DNA of 17,808 nt, taken from the NCBI GenBank assembly GCA_964560425.1, contig CAZLLE010000030.1:1-17808 (forward strand), read 5' to 3'. This DNA is from CAZLLE01 sp964560425 (GTDB taxonomy: Bacteria > Campylobacterota > Campylobacteria > Campylobacterales > QNZT01). Made by a program: the position numbers and the translations under genes. Shown here in pieces: positions 1 to 7,047 of the stretch; position 1 is the stretch's first letter, and each line of letters begins with the position of its first letter. The notes beneath the pieces are model-generated. The model made no database searches. It saw nothing but the letters and a program-made list of their open reading frames with translations, and was not told the origin of the DNA.

Positions 1-1
1 A

Positions 2-1015
2 AATATTAAACTTATTAATCAAAATGGAAGTTTATTAGAACATTCAAAGAGTGATATACAGACACTATCTCTTAGATTGACACAAAAGATACGAAGTCAT
101 GATCTTTTGGGGGCAATGACTTTAGGGGAATTAGAGGCAAAGATTTTACCTGCTGATGTTGCTAAATGTGTATTATCATCTTCTGTAGAAGTTTGTTTTC
201 CTTATCCTGAATTATTAATATTCAAAGGTACATATGATAAAAGTGGTGTAGAAGTTAATGATATTATCACTCTTCGTACAAGGTTTGAAAAGAAAGATGG
301 TTCATCTGAATTTAAAGTTTTTGATGAATATGTTAAATTTAGTGAAAATACACTTAAAAAAAGTGTAGATTACCAATTTGATTTAATTTCAGCTAATGAG
401 GATAATTTATTTACTACACATTTTGTTCCTAAAATAGACAAAACAGATATTGCTGGTAAAAAGTTTGTGGCAGTATCAATTTTTGAATTTTTTGATGACA
501 ATGATGATACTAAAGAGAGTGAATATTTGACAATGGTTTTTAGTTTGGATGCAAATGTTTCTTCTGATAACAATTTAACACTTTTTGTACCAGCTAATAG
601 TGAAATTTTCTTTTACTCAAAAATAAAAGATTCTAATAATAGCTATGATAAGGTTGCTGTAAAATTACAAAATGGTGGTAATCAATCTCTTATATCTACA
701 GAAGGAAATGTTATAATTGATCCTTTGAAGTATTTTGACAAGATTTTTAATAGAATGAGTGATAATAGCAAGATTGAAAAGATGAAGAAGTTTATTGTGG
801 AGAACTCCTCTAATAAGAGTGGAATTCCTGGTCTTTTCGTTAAAAATTTAGCTTTAATTGATGTTACTTCTTCTACTCCTGGAAAAAACTTTATTAAAAA
901 TGGTGTAGGAACTATTCGTTCATTCAATTTTGGTTTGAGCAATAGTGTAAATTCTTATATGAGTAAACTACCTTCTGAATTAAAAGTAGTACGTGTTAAA
1001 TCATATTTTAAATAA
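2..1015 (+). CDS. Hypothetical protein, 5' end outside the window
   Basis: The reading frame is already open at base 2 and ends at TAA 1013-1015, so the gene is cut by the window edge and 337 codons are visible. A TTG at 77 could be read as a start, but the frame stays open upstream of it and no convincing ribosome binding site precedes it, so it is probably internal. The visible protein is hydrophilic, rich in Asp, Asn, Ser and Lys, with alternating short hydrophobic stretches that suggest mostly beta structure. No transmembrane segment or catalytic motif is evident. I do not recognise the family. A terminator-like hairpin follows the stop at once, so this is probably the last gene of its transcript. 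The lipoprotein genes downstream suggest an envelope context, but that is inference only. Confidence 0.75.
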   Translation, partial: NIKLINQNGSLLEHSKSDIQTLSLRLTQKIRSHDLLGAMTLGELEAKILPADVAKCVLSSSVEVCFPYPELLIFKGTYDKSGVEVNDIITLRTRFEKKDGSSEFKVFDEYVKFSENTLKKSVDYQFDLISANEDNLFTTHFVPKIDKTDIAGKKFVAVSIFEFFDDNDDTKESEYLTMVFSLDANVSSDNNLTLFVPANSEIFFYSKIKDSNNSYDKVAVKLQNGGNQSLISTEGNVIIDPLKYFDKIFNRMSDNSKIEKMKKFIVENSSNKSGIPGLFVKNLALIDVTSSTPGKNFIKNGVGTIRSFNFGLSNSVNSYMSKLPSELKVVRVKSYFK

Positions 1016-1019
1016 TTGA

Positions 1020-1045
1020 TTACCCTTGGGAACTCCCAAGGGTAA
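1020..1045 (+). terminator. Hairpin terminator after the first gene
   Basis: Arms TTACCCTTGGG (1020-1030) and CCCAAGGGTAA (1035-1045) are perfect inverted repeats around a four-base loop. The hairpin starts five bases after the stop codon of the upstream gene. It is much more GC-rich than its surroundings. The following bases are A-rich and a T-run appears only about ten bases later, so it is not a textbook intrinsic terminator, though its position strongly suggests transcript-end function. Confidence 0.6.
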
Positions 1046-1140
1046 AAACTTTCAAAATTTTTCTTAAATTACCTCAAAAATATACAATTAATCCACAATA
1101 AATTACTAAAATTTAAAATAACTAAATTAAGGATTAAACA

Positions 1141-1968
1141 ATGAAAAAACTATTTACTTTATTATCTTCAATAACTTTGATATCTATATTTGCTGCTTGT
1201 GGGAGTGAAACTACAAAAGTTGGTAAATTTAAACAAGATCTAAGCAGGTTGAATACTGCTCCTATTAAATATGATCTTTCAGAATATATTTTCCCAGATG
1301 AGACTTATATATATAATCAAGATAGTGAACAAAAAATTATAGAGAAGACAATTTTCCATTTTGCTGATAAAAATGTTACTGCTAATATTTTAAAACAAAC
1401 TTCTGCTCACTTTTTATTTCTAAAAGAGGAGTTTAATGAAGCTACACAAGAGTTTACTACAAGTGGTAAAAATTATTATAAATATGTGAAAAATGATGAT
1501 AGTAGCGTATCAGAGTATGAAGGCGTTATTGTAGATGAAGTTTTAACATATCCCACGCAAGCGGCTAGTAAAACTTTTATTTATGATGATAATATCACAT
1601 TAGTTTCATATAATGAGGACTCTTCTATATCTTACCAAGATGTTTTTAGTAGATTTTATCAGGTAGGGGATACTTTTTTGAATGAGTTTGATAAAGATAG
1701 TAAAACTCAAACTACTTGTAAATTTGTGGGGCATCTTGCTCAAATGAATTCTAAAGATACTTTGAGCAATATAGCTATTCCAAATTTGGATTATAGTGAT
1801 GTTCTTAAGATGGAGTGTGAGATTATTGATGATAAAAATATTGTAGTAGGAGAAGAGTTATTCTATTATGCGAAAGGGATAGGACTTGTTTTGAGTTTTT
1901 TGGATAGTGATATGATAGAAGATAACATAAAATTTCATATTCAAAATTATACTATTTTTCAAAGATAA
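1141..1968 (+). CDS. Predicted lipoprotein of unknown function
   Basis: The product is 275 residues. It begins with a lipoprotein signal peptide: Lys-rich start, hydrophobic core and lipobox F-A-A-C with Cys20 as the predicted lipidated residue, so it should be anchored in the periplasm or outer membrane. AAGGA at 1129-1133 lies 7 bases before the ATG. The mature part is acidic and beta-rich. Near the C-terminus it has the pattern YYAKGIGLV, which resembles the 'YAKGVGLV' stretch seen in several bacterial hypothetical lipoproteins; the resemblance is from memory and gives no function. No enzyme motif is visible. It lies between a terminator hairpin and two further lipoprotein genes on the same strand and could be co-transcribed with them (48 bases to the next start). 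Confidence 0.8.
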   Translation: MKKLFTLLSSITLISIFAACGSETTKVGKFKQDLSRLNTAPIKYDLSEYIFPDETYIYNQDSEQKIIEKTIFHFADKNVTANILKQTSAHFLFLKEEFNEATQEFTTSGKNYYKYVKNDDSSVSEYEGVIVDEVLTYPTQAASKTFIYDDNITLVSYNEDSSISYQDVFSRFYQVGDTFLNEFDKDSKTQTTCKFVGHLAQMNSKDTLSNIAIPNLDYSDVLKMECEIIDDKNIVVGEELFYYAKGIGLVLSFLDSDMIEDNIKFHIQNYTIFQR

Positions 1969-2016
1969 CTATTTAAACTTTTTTTGATGTGTCGATACTT
2001 TAGTAAAGGAAGTAAG

Positions 2017-3210
2017 ATGCAAAAAATAGTGGTGGTTATATTTATGGTGATTGTTAGTTCTATTTCAATGATTACTATAGTTGGATGTGGTGGACATAAG
2101 GGAAAATCTATCTCTGCTGAGTTTAAAGATATTCCCTTAGATCAAAAAAGTGTAGAGAAGTTAGAGATAGTTGAAGAGACAAAAGCATATTTACCCTCAA
2201 TCAATATAATCTCTTCACAGACAAAATATGTTTCTAATACTCAAGAGTTACAAAGAGCAATAGATATTGCTAGGAAAGGTGATACTATTATTCTTAAAGA
2301 TGGCTCTTATGAAGGTATTTTCATTAGAGATAAGAGTTATCTAACTCTTAAAGCAGAGAATATGCACAAAGCTTCTATCTCATCTGATGATGAAGCTGCA
2401 ATAAAAATTAGTAACTCCTCTTATATAAATATTCTAGATTTAGAGGGGATTGATTCTACCTATTTTGTTTTTGCCCCTAGTTGGAAAAGTAGTGTAGATC
2501 ATATATATATTGCTGATTGTAAAATTCATGATCAAACGGCAGGTATATATTCTGGTGTAAATTCACATGATTGGACTGTGGATAGATGTGAGATTTATAA
2601 TCTTAACTACTCTTATGCATGGTATTCATTGGGATATCATCATACTTTACAAAATAGTAATCTTTATAAGATTAATAACTTTTATATAAATATTCGTGGA
2701 CATTTTCCTATAGGTGAACTCAATAGAGGTGACTATCCTCATTATGATCACCCTCCACTCAAAGATAGAAGACCAGACTCTTATCAAAGATTAGCGAAAG
2801 ATGATTGGACACATTTAGTTGTAAACAATATTTTTGGTGAAGGTGTTAAAAATTTTACTAGAGAGAAGTTTCGTGGTGCTGGTATCGGCTTTTATATTGG
2901 AGGAAAAAATTCAAATGATGAAGATGAATACTATTTGCCTCCTCAAAATGTGGTTATTGAAAATAATATTTTTTATAACAACCATGGTGATGGTGGAATT
3001 TTTGTTGATGGAGAGTATGGATTTAATAAAAATGATCCCTCTCATGGCTTTCCCATTTTAGGAACAGTTATTAGGAATAATATTACAAATGAGAAGAATC
3101 TTTTGACTCTTCAGTGTAACCCTGACATTGATATGATTGAGATGAAAGATAATATTGAGGGTATGAGTGATAGTGAAATTGTTAAGATAATAAAAAATAA
3201 ATTTAAATAA
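2017..3210 (+). CDS. Beta-helix lipoprotein, first copy of a tandem pair
   Basis: The start at ATG 2017 gives 397 residues. AAAGGA at 2005-2010 lies six bases before it and the signal peptide then begins MQKIVVV. The frame can be extended to TTG 1984 or ATG 1987, but that would put eleven polar residues ahead of the signal peptide. The lipobox is I-V-G-C with Cys24. After a short linker the protein has short repeating beta-strand rungs typical of right-handed parallel beta-helix proteins, starting with 'ELQRAIDIARKGDTIILKDGSY', the N-terminal cap seen in such proteins and in PL6-type polysaccharide lyases. Later rungs include 'NVVIENNIFYNNHGDGGIFV'. It may bind or cleave a polysaccharide at the cell surface, but no lyase catalytic residues can be assigned. 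Compared with the next gene it lacks the C-terminal tail ending GAFEL and stops in an unrelated acidic/lysine tail. Confidence 0.8.
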   Translation: MQKIVVVIFMVIVSSISMITIVGCGGHKGKSISAEFKDIPLDQKSVEKLEIVEETKAYLPSINIISSQTKYVSNTQELQRAIDIARKGDTIILKDGSYEGIFIRDKSYLTLKAENMHKASISSDDEAAIKISNSSYINILDLEGIDSTYFVFAPSWKSSVDHIYIADCKIHDQTAGIYSGVNSHDWTVDRCEIYNLNYSYAWYSLGYHHTLQNSNLYKINNFYINIRGHFPIGELNRGDYPHYDHPPLKDRRPDSYQRLAKDDWTHLVVNNIFGEGVKNFTREKFRGAGIGFYIGGKNSNDEDEYYLPPQNVVIENNIFYNNHGDGGIFVDGEYGFNKNDPSHGFPILGTVIRNNITNEKNLLTLQCNPDIDMIEMKDNIEGMSDSEIVKIIKNKFK

Positions 3211-3211
3211 T

Positions 3212-3248
3212 TTTATTTAAAATAAAAATAAGTTTATTTAAAACAAAA
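3212..3248 (+). repeat. AT-only direct repeat between the beta-helix genes
   Basis: A 16-base unit (TTTATTTAAAAYAAAA) occurs at 3212-3227 and 3233-3248, with one mismatch and a centre-to-centre spacing of 21 bases, about two helical turns. The first unit also lies in a perfect inverted repeat, TTTTATTT-A-AAATAAAA (3211-3227). It fills much of the 69-base gap between the two beta-helix lipoprotein genes. It could be a binding site or part of a promoter, but base composition this extreme makes chance a real alternative. Confidence 0.35.
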
Positions 3249-3279
3249 TTATTATATTAATCTAAATTAAGGAAAAAAA

Positions 3280-4614
3280 ATGAAAAAAAATAGTTATTTT
3301 AAAATGTTGTTTTTAAGTTTTGGTTTTATATTTATCCTTCTGCAAGGTTGTGGTCGTAATAGTGAATCTTCAAATGTAGATATGCTTAAAATTGAACCAT
3401 TTATACCTGATGCAAATAGAGATAATGTTGTAAATCTTGAGGTTAGCGATACAGCTTCTTTGCAATCGGCAATTAATAATGCTATGCCATATACTACAAT
3501 TGTTTTGGCTGATGGTGTTTATGATGAAATTGTTATTGATTCCAAAGAGTATCTTACTATAAAAGCCAAAAATCCATTGGAAGCTACATTTGCTAATGGG
3601 GCTGCGGATAATGGTATTCAGATAACAAATTCATCCTATATTACAATAAAAGATTTTTATGTTAATGATTTTAAGAATTATTTTATTTTTTCTCCTAGTT
3701 GGGATGAAAGTGTAGATAAAAATGGTGCTTCTCAAAGACGATATCAGGCTGGTTCACACCATATATATATATCTGGTTGTGAGGTTACTAATCAAATTGC
3801 TGGAATATTTTCTGGTGCAAATTCACATGATTGGACGGTTGATAGATGTTCATTTCATGATTTAACTAGATCATATGCTTGGTATGCTTTGGGATATCAT
3901 CATACTTTGCAAAACTCTCTTTTATATAAAATTGATAACTTCTATATGAGTGTTCGTGGATATTTAGCATCATATCCAGAGGGGACAGTTATTCCTAGAA
4001 TTTCAGATATGTCGGATATTGATGCAAGAAGATTAGATGCTGGTGATTGGACTCATCTTATTATCAATAATACTTTTGGTATCCAAGTAGATAATTTTAT
4101 TGGAGAGGGTGATCAAGATAGGGGAGCTGGTATTGCCTTCTATTCTGGTGGTAAAAATGCTAGCGATGGAGATAATATTGATGAAGATGAACGACGATAT
4201 CTTCCTCCTCAAAATGTTCATGTAGAGAATAATATATTTTACTACAATCATGGACATGATGGTATTTATATGAATAAAGATTATGGTTTTAATAAAAATG
4301 ATAAGAGTCATGGTTTACCAATACTTGGAACAGTATTGAAAAATAATGTAACAAATGGAAAAAAGTTAATTACTACACAATATAAGCCTGATCTAACAAT
4401 GATTTTAAATTTTGCTCCTATTCAAGGAAGTAATACAAAAGATGTATTAGATAGTGAATTGGGGCTTAATAGTCCTCAAAGTGATGATTACTCTATTCAA
4501 AATGATGCAATCTATCTTATTGATAGAGGTAGTAGAAGTAGTTATGAACCTAAATATGATTTTAGTGGGAAAAAGCGTGGTAGTGTTGTTGACATTGGGG
4601 CATTTGAGCTTTGA
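3280..4614 (+). CDS. Beta-helix lipoprotein, second copy of a tandem pair
   Basis: The product is 444 residues. AAGGA at 3269-3273 lies six bases before the ATG. The lipobox is L-Q-G-C with Cys24. The protein is a right-handed parallel beta-helix paralogous to the preceding gene: both share the N-cap, the motif NSHDWTVDRC, the stretch LGYHHTLQNS, 'DWTHL', 'GGKN', 'YLPPQNV' and 'YGFNKND', and the same order of rungs. This copy has an insert before the 'SHHIYISGCEV' rung and a longer C-terminus that ends VVDIGAFEL. A D-x-G-A-x-E ending is frequent in secreted beta-helix proteins of the 'choice-of-anchor Q' type. A surface role acting on polysaccharide is plausible but not shown. The gene ends 34 bases before moaD and has no visible terminator. 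Confidence 0.85.
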   Translation: MKKNSYFKMLFLSFGFIFILLQGCGRNSESSNVDMLKIEPFIPDANRDNVVNLEVSDTASLQSAINNAMPYTTIVLADGVYDEIVIDSKEYLTIKAKNPLEATFANGAADNGIQITNSSYITIKDFYVNDFKNYFIFSPSWDESVDKNGASQRRYQAGSHHIYISGCEVTNQIAGIFSGANSHDWTVDRCSFHDLTRSYAWYALGYHHTLQNSLLYKIDNFYMSVRGYLASYPEGTVIPRISDMSDIDARRLDAGDWTHLIINNTFGIQVDNFIGEGDQDRGAGIAFYSGGKNASDGDNIDEDERRYLPPQNVHVENNIFYYNHGHDGIYMNKDYGFNKNDKSHGLPILGTVLKNNVTNGKKLITTQYKPDLTMILNFAPIQGSNTKDVLDSELGLNSPQSDDYSIQNDAIYLIDRGSRSSYEPKYDFSGKKRGSVVDIGAFEL

Positions 4615-4619
4615 TTTAG

Positions 4620-4625
4620 TATAAT
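4620..4625 (+). promoter_or_regulatory. Candidate -10 box for the moaD operon
   Basis: A perfect TATAAT lies 23 bases before the moaD ATG, just after the stop of the beta-helix gene. No good -35 hexamer sits at 16-18 bases; a TTGACA at 4589-4594 is 25 bases away, which is too far. Campylobacterota sigma-70 promoters often lack a conserved -35, so the box alone is acceptable. A start around 4632 would leave a very short leader carrying the AAGGGA ribosome binding site. Confidence 0.4.
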
Positions 4626-4648
4626 TTCCCAAAAAAGGGAAATTAAGT

Positions 4649-4870
4649 ATGGCAAAAGTAGAATTTTTGGGTCCCATCAATAGGGATCCAATAGAAGTTG
4701 ATATTTCTCAACTTTCACAATTAAAAGAACTCTTTAAAAATGATGATGAAATTCAAAAATGGTTGGCGAATAGTGCTGTAGCTGTTAATGATTCGATTGT
4801 CTCCTCTTTAGATATAAAAATTTCTCCAAATGATAAAATATCTCTATTACCTCCTGTGTGTGGTGGCTGA
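4649..4870 (+). CDS. moaD: Molybdopterin synthase small subunit MoaD
   Basis: The product is 73 residues and has the size and layout of the ubiquitin-like sulfur carrier MoaD. It ends in PPVCGG, and the C-terminal Gly-Gly is the residue pair that is adenylated and converted to thiocarboxylate to deliver sulfur to precursor Z (cyclic pyranopterin monophosphate). The mid-part VAVNDSIV and the following NDKISLLPPV match the beta-grasp pattern of the family. AAGGGA just before the ATG serves as the ribosome binding site. The stop is immediately followed by the moaE start with no gap, consistent with equal production of the two synthase subunits. Confidence 0.93.
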   Translation: MAKVEFLGPINRDPIEVDISQLSQLKELFKNDDEIQKWLANSAVAVNDSIVSSLDIKISPNDKISLLPPVCGG

Positions 4871-5311
4871 ATGTTAAAAATATATAATGGTTCACTGCCT
4901 GTTGAATCTATATTAAATGAATGGTATGGTATTTATAAGAATCAAAATTATGGTGCATTTATCAATTTTGTAGGTATTGTTCGTGATGAAAATGGTATTG
5001 ATGGTCTAAGTTTTGATATTTATGAGCCAATTTTAAATAGTTGGTTTGATAGTTGGCAAAAAAAAGCAAATGAAAAGGGTGCTTATCTATTGATGGCTCA
5101 CTCTTTGGGTGATGTTTTAAATCATGAGAGTTCTTATATATCAGCTGTTTTATCTCCAAAAAGACGAGTTGCATTAGAGTTAATTGATCTATTTGTTGAG
5201 GATTTTAAGGCTAGTGCTCCTATTTGGAAATATGATATTATTAATTCAAAACGAGTTTATGCAGAAGATAGAAGTACAATGTTAGAAAATAGTGGAATTT
5301 TAAAGGGTTAA
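4871..5311 (+). CDS. moaE: Molybdopterin synthase catalytic subunit MoaE
   Basis: The product is 146 residues, normal for MoaE. With MoaD it forms the molybdopterin synthase heterotetramer that inserts the dithiolene sulfurs into cyclic pyranopterin monophosphate in the cytoplasm. Visible family signatures are FVGIVR (33-38), and KASAPIWKYD near 113-122, in which Lys113 and Lys120 line up with the active-site lysines 119 and 126 of the E. coli enzyme. Where E. coli has the His-Arg pair in SAHR, this protein has SPKRR (95-99), so His is replaced by Lys while Arg is kept. Translation is probably coupled to moaD, as the ATG directly follows its TGA. Confidence 0.93.
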   Translation: MLKIYNGSLPVESILNEWYGIYKNQNYGAFINFVGIVRDENGIDGLSFDIYEPILNSWFDSWQKKANEKGAYLLMAHSLGDVLNHESSYISAVLSPKRRVALELIDLFVEDFKASAPIWKYDIINSKRVYAEDRSTMLENSGILKG

Positions 5312-5314
5312 AAG

Positions 5315-6520
5315 ATGGTGTCATTTGAAGAGTCTATGATAAGTTTGGTAAAAAGCATGAAGGATGAATCTCCTTTTGAAATGCTTTTTTTGGATGAAGC
5401 TCAGGGGAGAATATTGGCAGAAGATATTATTGCAGATCATAACTCCCCAGAGTTTCCAACCTCTGCAATGGATGGATATGCAATTAAATGTGAAGATCAG
5501 CAGTTGGGTCGTATTCGTATAGAGGGTAATCTACCTGCTGGAAGTTATGATAAGAGAGAAGTTGTTGGTGGATTTTGTGTAAAAACTTATACGGGTTCAC
5601 TTATGAGTAAAGGTACAGATACACTGATTCCTATTGAAAATGTCACTAGAGAGGGTGATGAGATTGTAATCAATGAGAGTGTAGATTGTGGTTTTTCTGT
5701 AAGACCAATAGGTGAGAACTATTATGAGGGAGAAATTTTAATTGCTAAAGGTAGTAAAATAGACTTTGCTGAAATAGGTGTTCTTGCAAGTTTGAATATC
5801 CCACAAGTTAAAGTTTATAGCAAACCTAGAGTTGCAGTACTTTCGACAGGAAGTGAGATTTTGGATGTAGGTGAAAAACAGACAAATCCATCACAAATTA
5901 GAAGTTCAAATCAATTTACACTTCATGCTTTGAGTAAAAAAGCTGGAGCTGATGTAGTTCGTTTTCCTCTAGTAAAAGATAATAAAGATAGTATCCGTAA
6001 GGCTATCAATGAGGCTCTACAAGTGAGTGATATTGTTGTTACTACGGGTGGAGTAAGTGTTGGTGATTATGATTTTGTCAAAGAGATTTTGGGTGATTTA
6101 GAAGCAAAGTATCTTGTAGATGGTGTTATTTTAAAACCGGGACAACATATAAAGATAGTAAAAATAGGAAAAAAATATATTTTTGCTCTGCCTGGTTTTC
6201 CATATAGTTCAACTGTAACATTTATTTTATATGTTATTCCTCTTATTCGTTATATGATGGGATTAGATTCTACTCTTCCTATTAAGAGTGCTAAGTTAAT
6301 TCAAAGTTACAAAAAGAGATCTAAAAAGACAGAATTTACAATGGGGAATCTATCTTATGAAGGTGCAGAGTATAAGATTGACTTTCAATCTAAAAAGAGT
6401 GGTACAAGTGCCATTTTGACAAATATGCTTGGTAATAGTGTATTGGTTGGTCTATCAGAAGATTGCGGTGATCTTGAGATTGGAGATAGTATAGATTTTA
6501 TTGATTTAAGTTCATTATGA
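5315..6520 (+). CDS. moeA: Molybdopterin molybdenumtransferase MoeA
   Basis: The product is 401 residues, normal for MoeA, which uses adenylylated molybdopterin made by MogA/Mog to insert molybdate and form Mo-cofactor. Diagnostic motifs are PTSAMDGYAI near residues 48-57, with the conserved Asp53; the MoCF-binding core VVTTGGVSVGDYD near 241-253; and LKPGQHIK followed by LPGFPYSS near 292-299. In E. coli the last loop reads LPGNPVS, so this copy carries Phe for Asn and Tyr for Val; I suspect this is a lineage-typical form rather than a defect. The C-terminal beta domain is present. AAGGG at 5303-5307 lies seven bases before the ATG, three bases after the moaE stop. Confidence 0.93.
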   Translation: MVSFEESMISLVKSMKDESPFEMLFLDEAQGRILAEDIIADHNSPEFPTSAMDGYAIKCEDQQLGRIRIEGNLPAGSYDKREVVGGFCVKTYTGSLMSKGTDTLIPIENVTREGDEIVINESVDCGFSVRPIGENYYEGEILIAKGSKIDFAEIGVLASLNIPQVKVYSKPRVAVLSTGSEILDVGEKQTNPSQIRSSNQFTLHALSKKAGADVVRFPLVKDNKDSIRKAINEALQVSDIVVTTGGVSVGDYDFVKEILGDLEAKYLVDGVILKPGQHIKIVKIGKKYIFALPGFPYSSTVTFILYVIPLIRYMMGLDSTLPIKSAKLIQSYKKRSKKTEFTMGNLSYEGAEYKIDFQSKKSGTSAILTNMLGNSVLVGLSEDCGDLEIGDSIDFIDLSSL

Positions 6521-7047
6521 AAAGAAAAATTTTAAACTTTTTTCTAACTATTTTTGTACTCTCTTATATTATTTTTGAGGAGTTAATATGGGAGAGGATA
6601 GCGGAGCCTTTTATTGGGTATCTGCGTCGTTTAAAGATTTTAAAAAAGATTGAATATTGGATAGAGAAGGTTGATGCAAGAGTAATCTTAATAATCTTTT
6701 TAATCCTCTTTGTCAAAGTAGAACTTTTGGGTGTTTATGCAGGAATGCTCTTTGTTCAAGGTAAAATGGTAGCAGGATTGATGCTATATTTAACCAAAAT
6801 TCCAATAGCAGCATTTACTTTTTGGTTATTTGGTGTTTCTAAGACAAAGTTATTAAAATTTAGATGGTTTGCTACTCTTTATAATTATATAATGAAAGTT
6901 ATTGATCGTATTAAACACTCAAATACCTACATGACTATCAAAGAGAGAGTTCAAAAGATCAAAATTTATATCAAAGAGAACCTCTTCTCTAAAAAAGGTT
7001 TTTTATTAAAAAAGATAGCCTTCTTATATAAAAAATTTAAGGGTTAA
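6517..7047 (+). CDS. Small membrane protein coupled to moeA, unknown function
   Basis: The product is 176 residues and starts within an ATGA overlap with the moeA stop, so it is very likely translated with moeA. The N-terminal stretch (about 4-20) is hydrophobic, and two more hydrophobic segments lie near 55-77 and 81-105, giving two or three membrane spans. The C-terminal 60 residues are strongly basic (Lys-rich, with predicted amphipathic helices), probably cytoplasmic or lying along the membrane. No catalytic motif is visible and I cannot name the family. The operon position hints at a link to molybdenum metabolism, but neighbours in compact genomes can be unrelated. Its TAA shares the tetramer TTAA (7044-7047) with the stop of the convergent kinase gene. 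Confidence 0.75.
   Translation: MKRKILNFFLTIFVLSYIIFEELIWERIAEPFIGYLRRLKILKKIEYWIEKVDARVILIIFLILFVKVELLGVYAGMLFVQGKMVAGLMLYLTKIPIAAFTFWLFGVSKTKLLKFRWFATLYNYIMKVIDRIKHSNTYMTIKERVQKIKIYIKENLFSKKGFLLKKIAFLYKKFKG

Noticed and set aside
1046..1128. Several -10-like hexamers (for example TACAAT at 1083-1088) before the first lipoprotein gene.
   Set aside because: In a region this AT-rich such hexamers are expected by chance, none has a partner -35 box, and no single one stands out, though a promoter must exist somewhere here after the terminator.
2834..3061. A 75-codon plus-strand open frame inside the first beta-helix gene.
   Set aside because: It is out of frame within a gene whose own frame matches its paralogue, and its hydrophobic, Met/Ile-rich product is what a frame-shifted AT-rich gene gives.
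3211..3279. Possible scar of a mobile element between the duplicated beta-helix genes.
   Set aside because: No transposase remnant, no terminal inverted repeats and no target-site duplication are seen; the AT repeats alone do not support it.
4589..4594. TTGACA as a -35 box for the moaD promoter.
   Set aside because: It lies 25 bases from TATAAT, well outside the 16-19 base range, and is inside the coding end of the beta-helix gene.
4623..4644. Hairpin AATTTCCC-AAAAAA-GGGAAATT that would cover the moaD ribosome binding site, as a possible riboswitch-like control.
   Set aside because: The perfect TATAAT at 4620-4625 overlaps its left arm. If that is the -10 box, transcription begins near 4632 and the left arm is not transcribed. 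It would matter only for read-through RNA from the beta-helix gene.
6990..7016. A-run, T-run, A-run stretch near the end of the membrane-protein gene as a terminator.
   Set aside because: The pairing is A-T only, lies inside the coding region and has no GC stem, so it is probably just Lys and Phe codons.
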